Positions 7,601 through 17,371 of a DNA stretch of 64,000 bases are shown here, piece after piece. The stretch is from contig NZ_JASHJI010000003.1 in NCBI RefSeq assembly GCF_030733265.1, positions 310,001 through 374,000 of the forward strand, written 5' to 3'. The stretch is from Roseibium sp. MMSF_3412. GTDB lineage: Bacteria > Pseudomonadota > Alphaproteobacteria > Rhizobiales > Stappiaceae. Both the position numbers and the translations under genes were made by a program. The notes under the pieces were generated by a model. That model was not told the origin of the DNA, searched no databases, and was given only the letters and a program-made list of their open reading frames with translations. Positions within the stretch are counted from its first letter, which is position 1; the number at the start of each line of letters is the position of its first letter.

Positions 7601-9970
7601 CTAGAACCGCAGTTTCAGACCGGCATTGATGGAAACCTGCTCATCCGTATTGTAGCCGGCCTCGAAATAAGTCGGACCGACTTCCAACGCAGCGAAGCCG
7701 CGTGCGGTGAAGCCATTGTCATAGGGTGTTTCCAGGTCGGTGCCCATCAGGTTGTAGCCAACAGACTGGCCATCGGCATAGCTGGCCTCGACGCCGTAGC
7801 GGATACGCGTGGGGAAGCTGTCGTTTGCCAGGGGGAGATTGTGCGCCATCTGCAACTGCGCACCGATGACATTGCTGAACCGGCCGTCAACATCCAGCTG
7901 CGTGCCGCCTGAAAAGTCAAAGTCATGACCCTGCGTCCATGTCCCGAGATAGTTCAACCGGAAGGAGCTCCCGGCGATCGGTCCCTTCACAAGAACCGAA
8001 GGTGACAGGAAAATGGACGCATAGTTCGCCGTGTCCGAATCAATCCCTCCGGAGACCCGGTTGTCGGCCATGTCCCGGTCGGTCCTGTTGTAGGCCGCGC
8101 CTGCCGTCAGCGATACGTTGAGCCGCGTGGCGATCGTGCTGGCAATACCGCCGAACACGGTGCCGGAATACGTATCGTAGGAGACATCCTCGTCACCGGA
8201 AACGCTGCTATAGGCAGCACCGGCAAAGAAGCTGAGCCTTGACCTGTTCACGCCGACGATCGTGCCAACCGAATATCCGGTGTAGCGGGGCGTGTGATCG
8301 GCGCCCGTATCCAGATAGCTCACGTCGTCGTCGCCCTGGTCCTGCACCCAGCCGCCGAACACCCGAGCCCACCTGTTTGCCATTGCCTCGGCATCGCCAT
8401 TGAAGGCGAAATCACCGGCCGGCGGGCGGGCATCGGTGCCATCATCGATGGCATTCTGGATTTGCGAAACCATCGACCAGGCGACCTGGTCCTGCTGGGC
8501 ATAGCTGTCGAGATCGACCACATACAGCGTGTCGCCGACGACAACGTGGCCGTGCCTTGAGGCGATGCTGAACGGCAGATTTCCATTTGTCGTGTCAAAG
8601 CGTATGGCCGCATTCAGCCCGTCGCCGAGATGGAAATCGGTGTATGGCTGGCTGGCGGCACCGATATAGACATCGCCATGGAGGATCGATCCGTCGAGCA
8701 GGTAAACGCTGTTCCTGTCACCCGTCGCCAATCCCCCCGATCCGAACGTATTGACATCAATCGAGTATCCGTCGCGGGAAAACACGCGCCCGTAGTTGAC
8801 GAGCTTGTGTCCGTCGTGCCCGCTAAGCGTAATGCCGTGGGTATTGTCGCCCTGAACGGAGATGCGCCCTGTGTTCACGGTCAGGTCGATTTTCAGATCG
8901 GTCGGGACCGTCGTACCGTTCCTGTAGTGCTCTATCCCGTGCGAGTCGTCGTTGAACGCCAGGATCGTGCCGTTGTTGATGATCGTGCCGCTGTTGCCGT
9001 TATAGTCGATACCGAACCCTTGCGGCCGGATTTCGATGTAACCGTTGTTGATCAGGGTTGCATGATTTGCCTCGGCCCTGAGCCCGGAAACATCATAGAT
9101 GCCGTTACTGGGAGTGGTCCCGATCATCAGGATCCTGCCGTTGTTCACAGCCGTGGAATAGATCGAGAAAAAGTCGTCCGCCAGTTCGACTTCATCCGTG
9201 TTGGGATCATTGTCATGATCCCAGGTAACACGCGACGCGCCATCCAGATAAATGCCGCGGCTCTGAACCGCGTAGGACGTGATCGTGCCGGTGTTGACGA
9301 CATAGTGGCCGCCCAACCCGACCGAGGGCGTGTTGGTTACCTCCAGAAACGAATTGATCCTGATACCGGCCGATGCCCCGGCTGTCTGGTAAGGCAGCCC
9401 GGTATCCGGGTCGATGTGCGGATTGGTGGGTTGCTGTGGCGTCGCCGTCCAGGTCAGGTAGTCTTCATTGTCTTCCAGAATATCTTCGCTGATGACGATA
9501 TCGCCGGTATTATAGACCGTGTAGCCGTCTGCGTCGTAGCCGAAGATGGCATTCCCGAAGTAATCGCCGATGCTGATAAATCCGTTGTTGATGATAGTGG
9601 CATTATCCGACCCCAACACAAAAATGCCGTCACCATAGCCGAGCGACTGCGGATCAGCGGCGTTTGTGCCCGCGTTGGTACCGGATGTGATAATGCGACC
9701 GTTGTTGGTTACGGTCACACCCGTTCTCGAAAAGATCTCCAGGCCGACGGCGTCGGTGATATCGATTTCTGTGCCCTCGGCGAGCGTAACCGAATTCACG
9801 TCCAGGGGAATCGTGATTGCACCATTCGCCCGGGAAGAATCGAAAAGCGGATGATCAAGCGAAATGAGGATATCGGTTGCATTGGCCGGGACCGGCAACG
9901 CAATTGCCGTCGAACACAATAACGCGCAGGTCAGCGGCAGGAGTCGCTTGTTTGCGAGCGGATTTTTCAT
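7601..9970 (-). CDS. Autotransporter outer-membrane protein
   Basis: 789 residues. It has a signal peptide (MKNPLANKRLLPLTCALL... to about ANA) and a long passenger with repeated NNG/NTG turns (INNGFISIG, VNTGTITSYA, INNGYIEIR, INNGTILAF) expected for a right-handed beta helix. A C-terminal autotransporter barrel covers about the last 270 residues, beginning near RWARVFGGWVQDQGDDD and ending in the aromatic-terminated strand GLKLRF. It is therefore a type V secreted surface protein, function unknown (adhesion is the usual guess). The ATG at 9970 is chosen over the upstream start at 10039 because it opens the signal peptide and has AAGGA upstream. It stands alone; an AraC-type regulator gene lies divergently 875 bases away. 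Confidence 0.88.
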   Translation of the reverse strand: MKNPLANKRLLPLTCALLCSTAIALPVPANATDILISLDHPLFDSSRANGAITIPLDVNSVTLAEGTEIDITDAVGLEIFSRTGVTVTNNGRIITSGTNAGTNAADPQSLGYGDGIFVLGSDNATIINNGFISIGDYFGNAIFGYDADGYTVYNTGDIVISEDILEDNEDYLTWTATPQQPTNPHIDPDTGLPYQTAGASAGIRINSFLEVTNTPSVGLGGHYVVNTGTITSYAVQSRGIYLDGASRVTWDHDNDPNTDEVELADDFFSIYSTAVNNGRILMIGTTPSNGIYDVSGLRAEANHATLINNGYIEIRPQGFGIDYNGNSGTIINNGTILAFNDDSHGIEHYRNGTTVPTDLKIDLTVNTGRISVQGDNTHGITLSGHDGHKLVNYGRVFSRDGYSIDVNTFGSGGLATGDRNSVYLLDGSILHGDVYIGAASQPYTDFHLGDGLNAAIRFDTTNGNLPFSIASRHGHVVVGDTLYVVDLDSYAQQDQVAWSMVSQIQNAIDDGTDARPPAGDFAFNGDAEAMANRWARVFGGWVQDQGDDDVSYLDTGADHTPRYTGYSVGTIVGVNRSRLSFFAGAAYSSVSGDEDVSYDTYSGTVFGGIASTIATRLNVSLTAGAAYNRTDRDMADNRVSGGIDSDTANYASIFLSPSVLVKGPIAGSSFRLNYLGTWTQGHDFDFSGGTQLDVDGRFSNVIGAQLQMAHNLPLANDSFPTRIRYGVEASYADGQSVGYNLMGTDLETPYDNGFTARGFAALEVGPTYFEAGYNTDEQVSINAGLKLRF

Positions 9971-10844
9971 CGTCTTTTTTCCTTGTGCTGCGCGGTCTGC
10001 GCGCCGGCTACTCGAAGGCCTGGTTGGAGTGAGGCACACGCACCGGGCCTGGCGAGCGGAGCTGGCCGGGTCTCTCTTTGCCGTCTGGCGAACGTGGCTG
10101 GATTGATGGAAAAGGAGTGCCCGGGAGCTTGCGGAAAGAAGATGTTCACGCGCCGGAAAACGTGCTCACACGCGCGAATGAAGTAAGGCCTGCTTATGCA
10201 TCTGCCCGCCTCACGCCTGCCCGCTTGCGAAGATGCGGCCAGAAATCTTGCGTGTGAAATTCCCGATACCCTGGTCAACCCGGACCTACCCCTAAACTGG
10301 GCCGCGCGGGTTGGGAGATCGGGCCGCTAAACCCGATTCCGCCGCCGAACAACAGCCGTTTCAGTTCCGGGAGAAGGGATCTCATTGGCTTGGGAAACCG
10401 GCCATTTTCCAACGTCCGATTTCCTTATTCATTCCTCCAATTCGAAGTGTTCGGACGAACTGGAGCGGCGGCACGGAGTGCTTTCCGGCGAACAAACGGG
10501 ATCCGTCGGCAAATTCTGGAGCATGAAACAAGAATTCAGGAGGCGCGAAAAAACGGAGGCAGGGCCGGAATGGTAATTTGCGGGCCGGCCGCAACTCTTC
10601 GCAGTCATCGCGAGCGGCTGCCGGGACAGCCTTCCGCAAACGAAGGGCGATGCGCGGCGCGCAAGCGACGTCTGTCCGCGGATGGATTTACTGCATCGAT
10701 ACGAAAGCGCGCCTTCATCATGAGATTTTCCGCCGCCTCCGCCTGCCACCCCGGTTTCGTCAGCAAGCGGTCGGTGCGTCATGACAGCCGGTCACGAAGA
10801 CGGATCGAGGTCTTGTTCCGCTTCACAATTCCAGGGGTAGCGCG
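9971..10844. other. Long divergent intergenic region
   Basis: About 870 bases between the autotransporter and the AraC-type gene. Open frames here (for example 10390-10848 plus and 10429-10782 minus) have no recognisable domains and mutually overlap. A TCATCGCGAGCGGCTGCC segment near 10604 resembles a common alphaproteobacterial intergenic repeat. The region should contain the promoters of both flanking genes, but I cannot point to boxes. Confidence 0.45.
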
Positions 10845-11909
10845 ATGAACATTCATTGCCCGCTGGATGGCCGCGACCAGCCGGAAGCTGTCGCCTCCGA
10901 ACCGTCTGCCGCAAGGAGTTTCCGTTGCAGCGATCTTGAGCAGTTTTCGAAGCTCTTCGACGGACTGGAACTGGAGGGCATACAGCTCAGTCCGGGCAAG
11001 TTCGACGGCAGCTTGGTTGTTACCTCCATGGAAGAAGCCTCGATCCACATTTCGCGCTGCGTGCACGCGATGGAAATGCGTATGCGGGTCGGGCCGAAGA
11101 GGTTCCTGTTTTGCGTTTGCCTTGAAGATGACAGCAAAGAACTGGTTTTCGGAGCGCGGGACCCCGGTTCTTGGATTTTCCTGTTGCCGCCGGAAGGATG
11201 CGCGGCCATGCCGGCACCGCAGGACTGCACGCTTGTCACCATGAGCATTTCAAGCGAAGCCATTCTCGAAAGTCCGTTTCTGGGTCCGGAAACGAGAAAC
11301 TGGTTCAGCGCGATACGGCAGGAAGGAACGTTTCTCCGATCGAAGCATCTCGCCTCCCGGGTGAAGGAGGATGTCACGCTGGCGCTTTTGGGAGCTGAAA
11401 GTGGTTCGGCGATCACGCCCCCAAAGTCGGATCGGTCTGTCTGCCAGGCAATGCTGTCCGGCATCATGTCCGCCTTTTCACTGGAGTGGCTGGTGCATGG
11501 CGGCTTCGAAATTGATCGTCGCGCGACGGCCACGGATCGCTACTTCCGGGCACGGCACCTGATCTGCGAGCACGATTTCACGATTGGAGAAGGACTGAAT
11601 GACGCGCTTTCCGGGCTGGGATCGGCTCGATCAGTCGAGCAGGCATTCTCCAGTCATGTGAAAATGGGACCGCACTCATATGCGCGCGCCATTCGCCTGC
11701 ACAACACACGGCAAAGATTGCGGGACAAGCGCTACGCCGATGAATCCGTCGGCAACATTGCCGCACAAGAAGGCTTCTGGGACTGCAGCCGGTTTGCACT
11801 CTACTACCGCAAGCATTTTGGCGAGCAGCCGTCTCAGACCCGCAAGAAAGCCATGGTCCGGCAGCGCTCTCCGGACTTTGCGTCTGCTTTCAAACGCTTT
11901 CGCCACTGA
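10845..11909 (+). CDS. AraC-family transcriptional regulator
   Basis: 354 residues. The C-terminal hundred residues form an AraC-type double helix-turn-helix: LICEHDFTIGEGLNDALSGLG for the first and VGNIAAQEGFWDCSRFALYYRKHFGEQPSQ for the second, with the hallmark F-x-R/YYRKHFG-x-x-PS spacing. The N-terminal about 200 residues show no cupin signature I recognise and may be a divergent sensory domain. The ATG at 10845 is directly preceded by GGGGTAGCG, a modest ribosome site. It is monocistronic. The target is unknown; the divergent autotransporter is a candidate but the gap is large. Confidence 0.85.
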   Translation: MNIHCPLDGRDQPEAVASEPSAARSFRCSDLEQFSKLFDGLELEGIQLSPGKFDGSLVVTSMEEASIHISRCVHAMEMRMRVGPKRFLFCVCLEDDSKELVFGARDPGSWIFLLPPEGCAAMPAPQDCTLVTMSISSEAILESPFLGPETRNWFSAIRQEGTFLRSKHLASRVKEDVTLALLGAESGSAITPPKSDRSVCQAMLSGIMSAFSLEWLVHGGFEIDRRATATDRYFRARHLICEHDFTIGEGLNDALSGLGSARSVEQAFSSHVKMGPHSYARAIRLHNTRQRLRDKRYADESVGNIAAQEGFWDCSRFALYYRKHFGEQPSQTRKKAMVRQRSPDFASAFKRFRH

Positions 11910-12377
11910 TTGATTTGCGAGCGTTTCAGAAGCTGGCCCTGAAGCTCCGGGCCTGATTGCCAATATTAAAATGTGATGCCGTTCTGCATCCCGGTTTTAG
12001 GCGAACGGCAGGGCCCGTTGTTCCGTGTGGCCGCAGATCAATACAAAACGCAGACACAAGAGGCGTGCCGGGTTCCGGACTTGCGTTGCGCGTCTACGGG
12101 AGCTCCAGGCTGAGTGACCGAGGATCGCCTCACCTGGACCAACTGAGCCAAACTTGAGGCAGCGAATCAAACCGGTCGCCTACGAGCTCCAATTTCCACA
12201 TTTCTCGTATTTATTACTTGAATTCTTCATCCTTGTTTTTTGAAACGCCCAACTTCTTTTCCATTCGTCCAAAACACGGTCTGCAGTGATGCGGGTCACT
12301 TTCGGTTGCTTAAAATTCACCTAAATTGCTTCCAATATAAATCCACCATGTCACAAATCTCATTGTGGAGATGAAGT
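11910..12377. other. AT-rich intergenic region between two AraC-type genes
   Basis: 468 bases with no credible coding frame. The part from 12190 to 12360 is distinctly AT-rich and probably carries the promoter of the next regulator gene. A short stretch at 12131-12150 on the minus strand (TGGCTCAGTTGGT) resembles a tRNA D-arm, but no complete cloverleaf can be folded. Confidence 0.4.
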
Positions 12378-13343
12378 TTGGACTTGATCAGCAACATCCT
12401 GAAACACATCACCGTCAAGAACCGGGTAACAGGGTTGTTGAACCTGCGCGGTGATTGGGCGTTTGAATCTCCCGAGGCGGATGAGGCCGTGTTTCATTGC
12501 GTTTTCAAGGGATCCGCCTGTGTCACATTCCGCGACAGGGTCGTCCATCTGCAAGCGGGAGACATGGTCATGTTCACGAAAGGACACGGCCATGTGCTTG
12601 GGAGCACACCGAACGCTCCAATGGTCACTTTTGCGGAAAACGACACCCGCGTCCGAATGCACGATGTGCATGCCGGTGAAGTGTGCGAGGTCGTCAAGAG
12701 TGCAGACGGTGACGAGACGTCCATCATCTGCGCACGTTTCAACTTCAGCAGCCAGACCGCCAAGGATCTTGTCGAACACTTGTCGGAGCAGGTCGTGCTG
12801 CGGGAGCGGACCCACACCAGCTTTTCGGCCCTGGAGCCGGTCTTGCGCGCGGTCGCAGCCGAAGCACATTCCGATGACCCGGGCGCGCTGGCTCAACTCG
12901 ATGGACTGGTCAATCTGTTGTACATGTCGTTCATGCGCGGCTGGCTGAAGGACTACGCACCGGGAGAATCGGGCTGGATTGCCGGTCTGAAGGACCCCAA
13001 GGTCGCAAAAGCTCTTCAGCTGATCCATGCCGACCCCGGAAAAGACTGGCAGGTAACGGACCTTGCCGCAGAGGTTGGAATGTCGCGGTCGAATTTCGCG
13101 GCCCGTTTTTCCGAAGTTACCGGCGCCACGCCGGTGCGCTACCTGACCCGCTGGCGCCTGATCATGGCTGCCAATCAGCTCGAAACGGAACCCAACCTCG
13201 CAATCGGCTCGATTGCTTTGGCGGTCGGCTATGATTCCGAGCCTTCGTTCTCAACTGCCTTCAAGCGCGAATTCGGCAGCCCTCCGGGGACCTGGCGACG
13301 GGCCCGGCTCAATGGCAAATCAAACGTGATAAGAAGCGTCTAG
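12378..13343 (+). CDS. AraC-family regulator with N-terminal cupin domain
   Basis: 321 residues from a TTG start; GGAG at 12367-12370 lies seven bases upstream and no in-frame ATG gives a better N-terminus. Residues about 15-110 form a cupin ligand-binding domain (FHCVFKGSACVTF, LQAGDMVMFTKGHGHVL). Residues about 215-315 form the AraC DNA-binding domain: QVTDLAAEVGMSRSNFAARF and IGSIALAVGYDSEPSFSTAF, then KREFGSPPGTWRR. Cupin-AraC proteins of this kind usually repress or activate a nearby transporter or reductase gene in response to a small ligand. Here the downstream genes are on the other strand, so the target is not evident. Confidence 0.9.
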   Translation: MDLISNILKHITVKNRVTGLLNLRGDWAFESPEADEAVFHCVFKGSACVTFRDRVVHLQAGDMVMFTKGHGHVLGSTPNAPMVTFAENDTRVRMHDVHAGEVCEVVKSADGDETSIICARFNFSSQTAKDLVEHLSEQVVLRERTHTSFSALEPVLRAVAAEAHSDDPGALAQLDGLVNLLYMSFMRGWLKDYAPGESGWIAGLKDPKVAKALQLIHADPGKDWQVTDLAAEVGMSRSNFAARFSEVTGATPVRYLTRWRLIMAANQLETEPNLAIGSIALAVGYDSEPSFSTAFKREFGSPPGTWRRARLNGKSNVIRSV

Positions 13344-13390
13344 AACGCAACAGCTGCGAGCAGCTGTTTGGCTTGTCCCGGCCGGAAGCA

Positions 13391-14347
13391 TCATTCCAGA
13401 TAGGCTTTTTCAGGTGTGGAGGCGGGTATGATCTCGTCCAGGATCGCGCCGGCCTCATACCCCAGAAGGTCGACTTCCATCCGTTTCGGGTCTCCGAACG
13501 CCCATGCACCGACAATCCTTTGCATGCGCACATATCCGGCATAGTCGATCATCTTGTCCTTGCCGTGGGTGTCGACCGCAAACAGAACCTGACCCGCATC
13601 CATCTTGCCGGGCATGACCCGTTGCAGGTAGAGCCGCACGACATTGACCGCACGCACATCCGGGCCGCCGTGACTGACCACGTAGATCCGCTGCCAGTCG
13701 CCTTCGGAAAGATCGTCCCGGGCAGCGGTCACCGCCCGGTGAAGCGCTTCCAGTTCCACGCGGGCCGCATCGCGCATGTTTGCGCTCCAGACCGGGCGCA
13801 TTCGGTTGATCGCGGCTGAGACGTCCGCGCGGGTGAGCGTTTCAGCCGATATCCACTCGTCAATGAACATGTCTGCCATGCCCAGCATCTCGCGCTGTTT
13901 CGCGATGGTATCCGCCGGGAGGTCCAGACCATCAATCGCGGAGAGAAACGCTCCGATCTCGGCCCTGATGACGGCAAACTCCGTCTTCATCCGCGCTTTC
14001 CCGGCATCGTCCCGCGGCCACGGTGTCACCGCCCCGATGATCCCGAGCAGCACATGGGAGACGGTCTTGAGCTCGTTATATCCCTTGCCATCTCTCGGAT
14101 AGGTTGTCTCGCCGTCTTGAGTGACAACGGTCACGTCACGCGCAATGAGCATGACCGGTCGTGTCCTCGCCGTCAGCTCCGCCTGGCCGCGGCGCAGGAT
14201 CGAAAGCATGGCCCGGTCGAAATTGCGCAATGCCTCTTCAGCCTTTTCCCCGTCTGCGGCAGCGACGTCCGTGCCGGTACCGGCAAGAACTGCGGCGGCA
14301 AGGAGCGAACCCGCAATCGTGACCCGCAGCGTGTCGAAAACACCCAT
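13391..14347 (-). CDS. Secreted protein of unknown function
   Basis: 318 residues from the ATG at 14347, preceded by a purine-rich GGGGAGAGGGGAA ribosome site. A signal peptide is evident (LRVTIAGSLLAAAVLAG, then GTDVAAADG). The mature part is largely helical with charged residues and no cysteines. Recognisable features are a TRTRPVMLIARDVTVVTQDG-like beginning and a C-terminal segment (IYVVSHGGPDVRAVNVVRLYLQRV). I do not recognise the family. It lies 47 bases downstream of the SMP-30-type lactonase gene on the same strand, so it is probably co-transcribed with it, and may be periplasmic. The long upstream frame to 14599 overlaps the lactonase gene and is not needed. Confidence 0.7.
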   Translation of the reverse strand: MGVFDTLRVTIAGSLLAAAVLAGTGTDVAAADGEKAEEALRNFDRAMLSILRRGQAELTARTRPVMLIARDVTVVTQDGETTYPRDGKGYNELKTVSHVLLGIIGAVTPWPRDDAGKARMKTEFAVIRAEIGAFLSAIDGLDLPADTIAKQREMLGMADMFIDEWISAETLTRADVSAAINRMRPVWSANMRDAARVELEALHRAVTAARDDLSEGDWQRIYVVSHGGPDVRAVNVVRLYLQRVMPGKMDAGQVLFAVDTHGKDKMIDYAGYVRMQRIVGAWAFGDPKRMEVDLLGYEAGAILDEIIPASTPEKAYLE

Positions 14348-14394
14348 TTCCCCTCTCCCCGATTTGCCCTTTCCGGCCGCGAAACCGGCGTCTT

Positions 14395-15363
14395 TCAGCC
14401 GCCTCTCACCCCGGCAACATTGACGTAAAGCGCATAGACCGAATGGCTTGCAGCCATGAACAGGCGGCTGTTGGCGCGCCCTCCGAAACACAGGTTCGCG
14501 CAGCGTTCCGGCAACACGATACGCCCGATCGGTGTACCGTCCGGTGCAAAGACCATGACACCGTCCAGATCCGCCGATCCCATGCCCCAGCCGCACCACA
14601 GGTTGCCTTCCACATCGACGCGGAAACCGTCCGGCGTGCCGGGTCCCGCATCGATCAGAATCCGCTTGCCCGAGATCGATTTGCCGTCCGCCGCGACATC
14701 GTATTCGAGGATCTTCCGGGTCGGAACGCCGCGGGATTCAACGATATAAAGCTTGCTCTCATCCGGCGAAAAGGCCAGTCCGTTCGGACCCAGAATGTCG
14801 TCGGCGACGATCGATGCCTTGCCTGTCTCCGGGTCCAGCCGGTAAACGTTCTGGCCGAGCTCGGGCTCCGACCGGTGACCTTCATAGTTTCCGAGAATGC
14901 CGAAGGGCGGATCGGAAAACCAGACCGACCCGTCCGACTTCACCACGACATCATTGGGAGAATTCAGGCGCTTGCCCTCGAACTTGTCGATCAGGACAGT
15001 GATCGTGCCGTCATACTCGGTGCGTGTGACCCTCCGGCCACCATGCTCGCATGTGATCAGGCGTCCCTGCCGGTCCCGGGTCTGGCCGTTGCCGAAATTC
15101 GACGGTTCGCGATAGGCGGAAACCGCACCGGTGACCTCGTCCCAGCGCATGATCCTGTTGTTGGGAATGTCGCTCCACAGGAGATAGCGGCCATCGCCAA
15201 ACCAGACGGGCCCCTCGTTCCAGCGGCAGCCCGTGGCCAGCCTCTCCACACCGGCAAGCGGCAGCTTCAACGCATCGAAACGCGGATCAAGCGAAATGAC
15301 GGACGGATCGGGGTACCGGGTCGACGGCGTCCAGCCGCCGCTCTGATTGTTGTCGTTTGACAT
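14395..15363 (-). CDS. SMP-30/gluconolactonase-family lactonase
   Basis: 322 residues starting MSNDNNQSGGWTPSTRYPDP. Six-bladed propeller features typical of SMP-30/gluconolactonase/LRE proteins are visible: GCRWNEGPVWFGDGRYLLWSD with the metal-ligand Glu, PNDVVVKSDGSVWFSDPPFG, GPNGLAFSPDESKLYI and DGFRVDVEGNLWCGWG. These enzymes hydrolyse sugar lactones to aldonates with a divalent metal. There is no signal peptide from this start, so it should be cytoplasmic. It is the first gene after a divergent control region containing a perfect 10-bp palindrome, which ties it to the CoA-transferase cluster. A longer frame to 15612 adds low-complexity sequence and crosses the operator. Confidence 0.9.
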   Translation of the reverse strand: MSNDNNQSGGWTPSTRYPDPSVISLDPRFDALKLPLAGVERLATGCRWNEGPVWFGDGRYLLWSDIPNNRIMRWDEVTGAVSAYREPSNFGNGQTRDRQGRLITCEHGGRRVTRTEYDGTITVLIDKFEGKRLNSPNDVVVKSDGSVWFSDPPFGILGNYEGHRSEPELGQNVYRLDPETGKASIVADDILGPNGLAFSPDESKLYIVESRGVPTRKILEYDVAADGKSISGKRILIDAGPGTPDGFRVDVEGNLWCGWGMGSADLDGVMVFAPDGTPIGRIVLPERCANLCFGGRANSRLFMAASHSVYALYVNVAGVRGG

Positions 15364-15591
15364 TCTTTCACATAACTCGCGCGAGACAGATGGATAAGCA
15401 GGAGCCAGGTGACCGAGCCCGGATTGATTGAACCGGTCAGCGCCTGACTCCCGGGCATTTTGCGCAGGTCTTTGCGCCGCTCGCAACTGTAGGCCTACCT
15501 GGCGCAGTCCGGGGCTGCAACGGCACCAGGCCAAATCAGGCGCAGGTGCGGGACGCGACAAACTTGAAGAGGTGCGCTGGCTGATATATTG

Positions 15592-15616
15592 GTATATGAA
15601 ATAATGTTTCATATAC
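15592..15616. promoter_or_regulatory. Perfect inverted-repeat operator between lactonase and CoA-transferase genes
   Basis: GTATATGAAA (15592-15601) and TTTCATATAC (15607-15616) form perfect 10-bp arms around TAATG. The TGAAA-N5-TTTCA core matches the general form of KdgR-like IclR-family operators. It lies 22 bases before the CoA-transferase ATG and about 230 bases before the divergent lactonase. The IclR gene at 25742 is the natural candidate to bind it. Confidence 0.7.
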
Positions 15617-15638
15617 GGATTAATGGGAGCGAAACGTC

Positions 15639-16769
15639 ATGAAACCGCTGGAAGGGCTCCGTGTCCTGGATTTTGCTCAGTTCCTGGCAGGTCCGATGGC
15701 CGCGCTCCGGCTTGCGGACCTTGGAGCGGAGGTGATCAAGATTGAGCGGCCCGGCGTCGGTGACCTGTGCAGATCGCTGGTGATTTCCGATCAGAAAGTC
15801 GGTTCCGACAGTCTCCTGTTCCATACGATCAACAGGAACAAGGCGAGCGTTGCCGCCGACCTGAAAAACCCTGAAGATCTGGACAGGATCAAAACCCTTC
15901 TGAGTACCTCTGACGTGATGATCCACAATTTCCGGCCCGGCGTGATGGAACGGATCGGGCTTGGCTGGGACGACGTCAGCAAGATCAATCCCGGACTCGT
16001 CTATGGTGCCGTCACCGGCTACGGCACGACCGGTCCCTGGATCAAAAAACCCGGGCAGGATCTTCTCGTCCAGTCCCTGAGCGGCATGGCCTGGCTTTCA
16101 GGGAACCGCAACGATCCGCCGGTTCCGGCAGGGTTCGCCGTTCTCGACATTACCTGCGGCAATCATCTGGTGCAGGGCATCATGGCGGCCTTGCTCCGGC
16201 GCGAAAGAACCGGCCAGGGCGGCCTTGTGGAAGTCGACCTGATGTCCTCGGCGATCGACATGCAGTTCGAGCTCTTCACCGCGTTCCTCAACGGCGACGG
16301 CGCCATGTCGGAGCGCAGCGCCATCAGCAACGCAAACGCGTCCGTCGGCGCGCCTTACGGGATCTACGCCTGCAGGGACGGTTACATCGCCATTGCCATG
16401 ACACCGGTTGCAAAACTGGCGGAACTCCTGGACTGCCCGGACCTGTTGCCACTCGCCGACCCCGCCCTCGCTTTCTCAGAACGGGACGAAATCAAGGGTG
16501 TGCTTCGCGACTTTCTCCTGCAGGACGACGTTGGTCACTGGCTGGACAGACTGGAACCTGCCGACATCTGGTGTTCCCGCGTTCTGGACTGGCCGGAGCT
16601 GATCGAAACGGAAGGATTTGCGGCCCTTGATGCCGTTCAGACCGTCAAGGCGCCCGACGGTACAGCAATCAGAACAACCCGCTGCCCGATCCGTATGGAC
16701 GGGCAGGTGATGACGTCGGATGCGGGCGGCCCCGCCCTCGGTGCGGATACCGGGTCTTATCTGGATTAG
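15639..16769 (+). CDS. Class III (CaiB/BaiF) CoA-transferase, copy 1
   Basis: 376 residues covering the full CaiB/BaiF fold: [19 protein letters not shown] at the N-terminus, [27 protein letters not shown], and the catalytic aspartate by alignment at Asp170 ([11 protein letters not shown]). Enzymes of this family move CoA between carboxylic acids through aspartyl-CoA thioesters. GGGAG lies about nine bases before the ATG. It shares obvious homology along its length with the second copy at 27729. Its stop codon overlaps the convergent MaoC gene's stop by four bases. The substrate is unknown; the sugar-acid context suggests a hydroxy- or deoxy-acid. Confidence 0.92.
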   Translation: MKPLEGLRVLDFAQFLAGPMAALRLADLGAEVIKIERPGVGDLCRSLVISDQKVGSDSLLFHTINRNKASVAADLKNPEDLDRIKTLLSTSDVMIHNFRPGVMERIGLGWDDVSKINPGLVYGAVTGYGTTGPWIKKPGQDLLVQSLSGMAWLSGNRNDPPVPAGFAVLDITCGNHLVQGIMAALLRRERTGQGGLVEVDLMSSAIDMQFELFTAFLNGDGAMSERSAISNANASVGAPYGIYACRDGYIAIAMTPVAKLAELLDCPDLLPLADPALAFSERDEIKGVLRDFLLQDDVGHWLDRLEPADIWCSRVLDWPELIETEGFAALDAVQTVKAPDGTAIRTTRCPIRMDGQVMTSDAGGPALGADTGSYLD

Positions 16770-17299
16770 GAGATTGCCGAAGAACCGGTCCTCTTTTCCG
16801 GGGTGAAATTCTCAGGGTGGCGATACTTCACAGTCTGCAGATGCTCGGCATAAAGCGCCAGTTCACCCTTGTTCTTGTAGACCTGATAGGACACCTTCAC
16901 GAGGCCCATCTCTTCGTATTTGGGACGTTTCTCGAGGTTTGTCCGCACCGTGTAGATGGTATCCCCGATGAAAACCGGCTTGATGAAACGCAGCTTGTCG
17001 TAGCCGTAGGAAAACGTGTTGATGTTGTTATGCGCCATCAGCCCGAGGCCGTAACTGAACACCATGGCCCCGGCGACCAGACGACGGTTGAAGACCCCGT
17101 CCTCAGACGCGAAAATTTCGTCCGCCACGTAAGGGTGATTGTCCATGACAAGGCTGTTGAACAGCATTGCCTCACCTTCTGAAATGGTCCGGCGGATGGA
17201 GCGCCACTTGTCGCCAACCTCAAAATCCTCATAGAGCCAGGTTTCCACGTTGAACAGCTTCGCGTCGTCGTGCTCATCGTCATAGCGCAGGTCACTCAT
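16766..17299 (-). CDS. MaoC-fold protein A, catalytic His apparently lost
   Basis: 177 residues with a hot-dog MaoC fold: the FGVGD-like [11 protein letters not shown] opening, [13 protein letters not shown] central helix and [20 protein letters not shown] strand. MaoC hydratases use an Asp and a His in a GDxNPxH motif. Here the corresponding stretch by eye is [10 protein letters not shown], where Asp53 remains and the His position is Val58. The protein may thus be a non-catalytic partner of MaoC protein B, whose motif is intact, or act on another reaction. It is the last gene of the minus-strand operon that begins with the ABC transporter. Confidence 0.85.
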   Translation of the reverse strand: MSDLRYDDEHDDAKLFNVETWLYEDFEVGDKWRSIRRTISEGEAMLFNSLVMDNHPYVADEIFASEDGVFNRRLVAGAMVFSYGLGLMAHNNINTFSYGYDKLRFIKPVFIGDTIYTVRTNLEKRPKYEEMGLVKVSYQVYKNKGELALYAEHLQTVKYRHPENFTPEKRTGSSAIS

Positions 17300-17371
17300 G
17301 GCTTTCGTTCCTCCAGAATTGGCGGGTCATCTCGAACGGTTGTCAGCAGGGCGATGGGACATTCGCGCGGG

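Noticed and set aside
8630..9922. 430-codon plus-strand ORF opposite the autotransporter
   Set aside because: No domain and no ribosome site; the autotransporter's signal peptide and barrel settle the coding strand.
10390..10848. 152-codon ORF before the AraC-type gene
   Set aside because: Arginine- and serine-rich with no domain, overlaps opposing frames and repeat-like DNA.
12095..12155. tRNA-like D-arm (GCTCAGTTGGT on the minus strand)
   Set aside because: No acceptor, anticodon or T-arm can be folded around it, so it is chance or a remnant at most.
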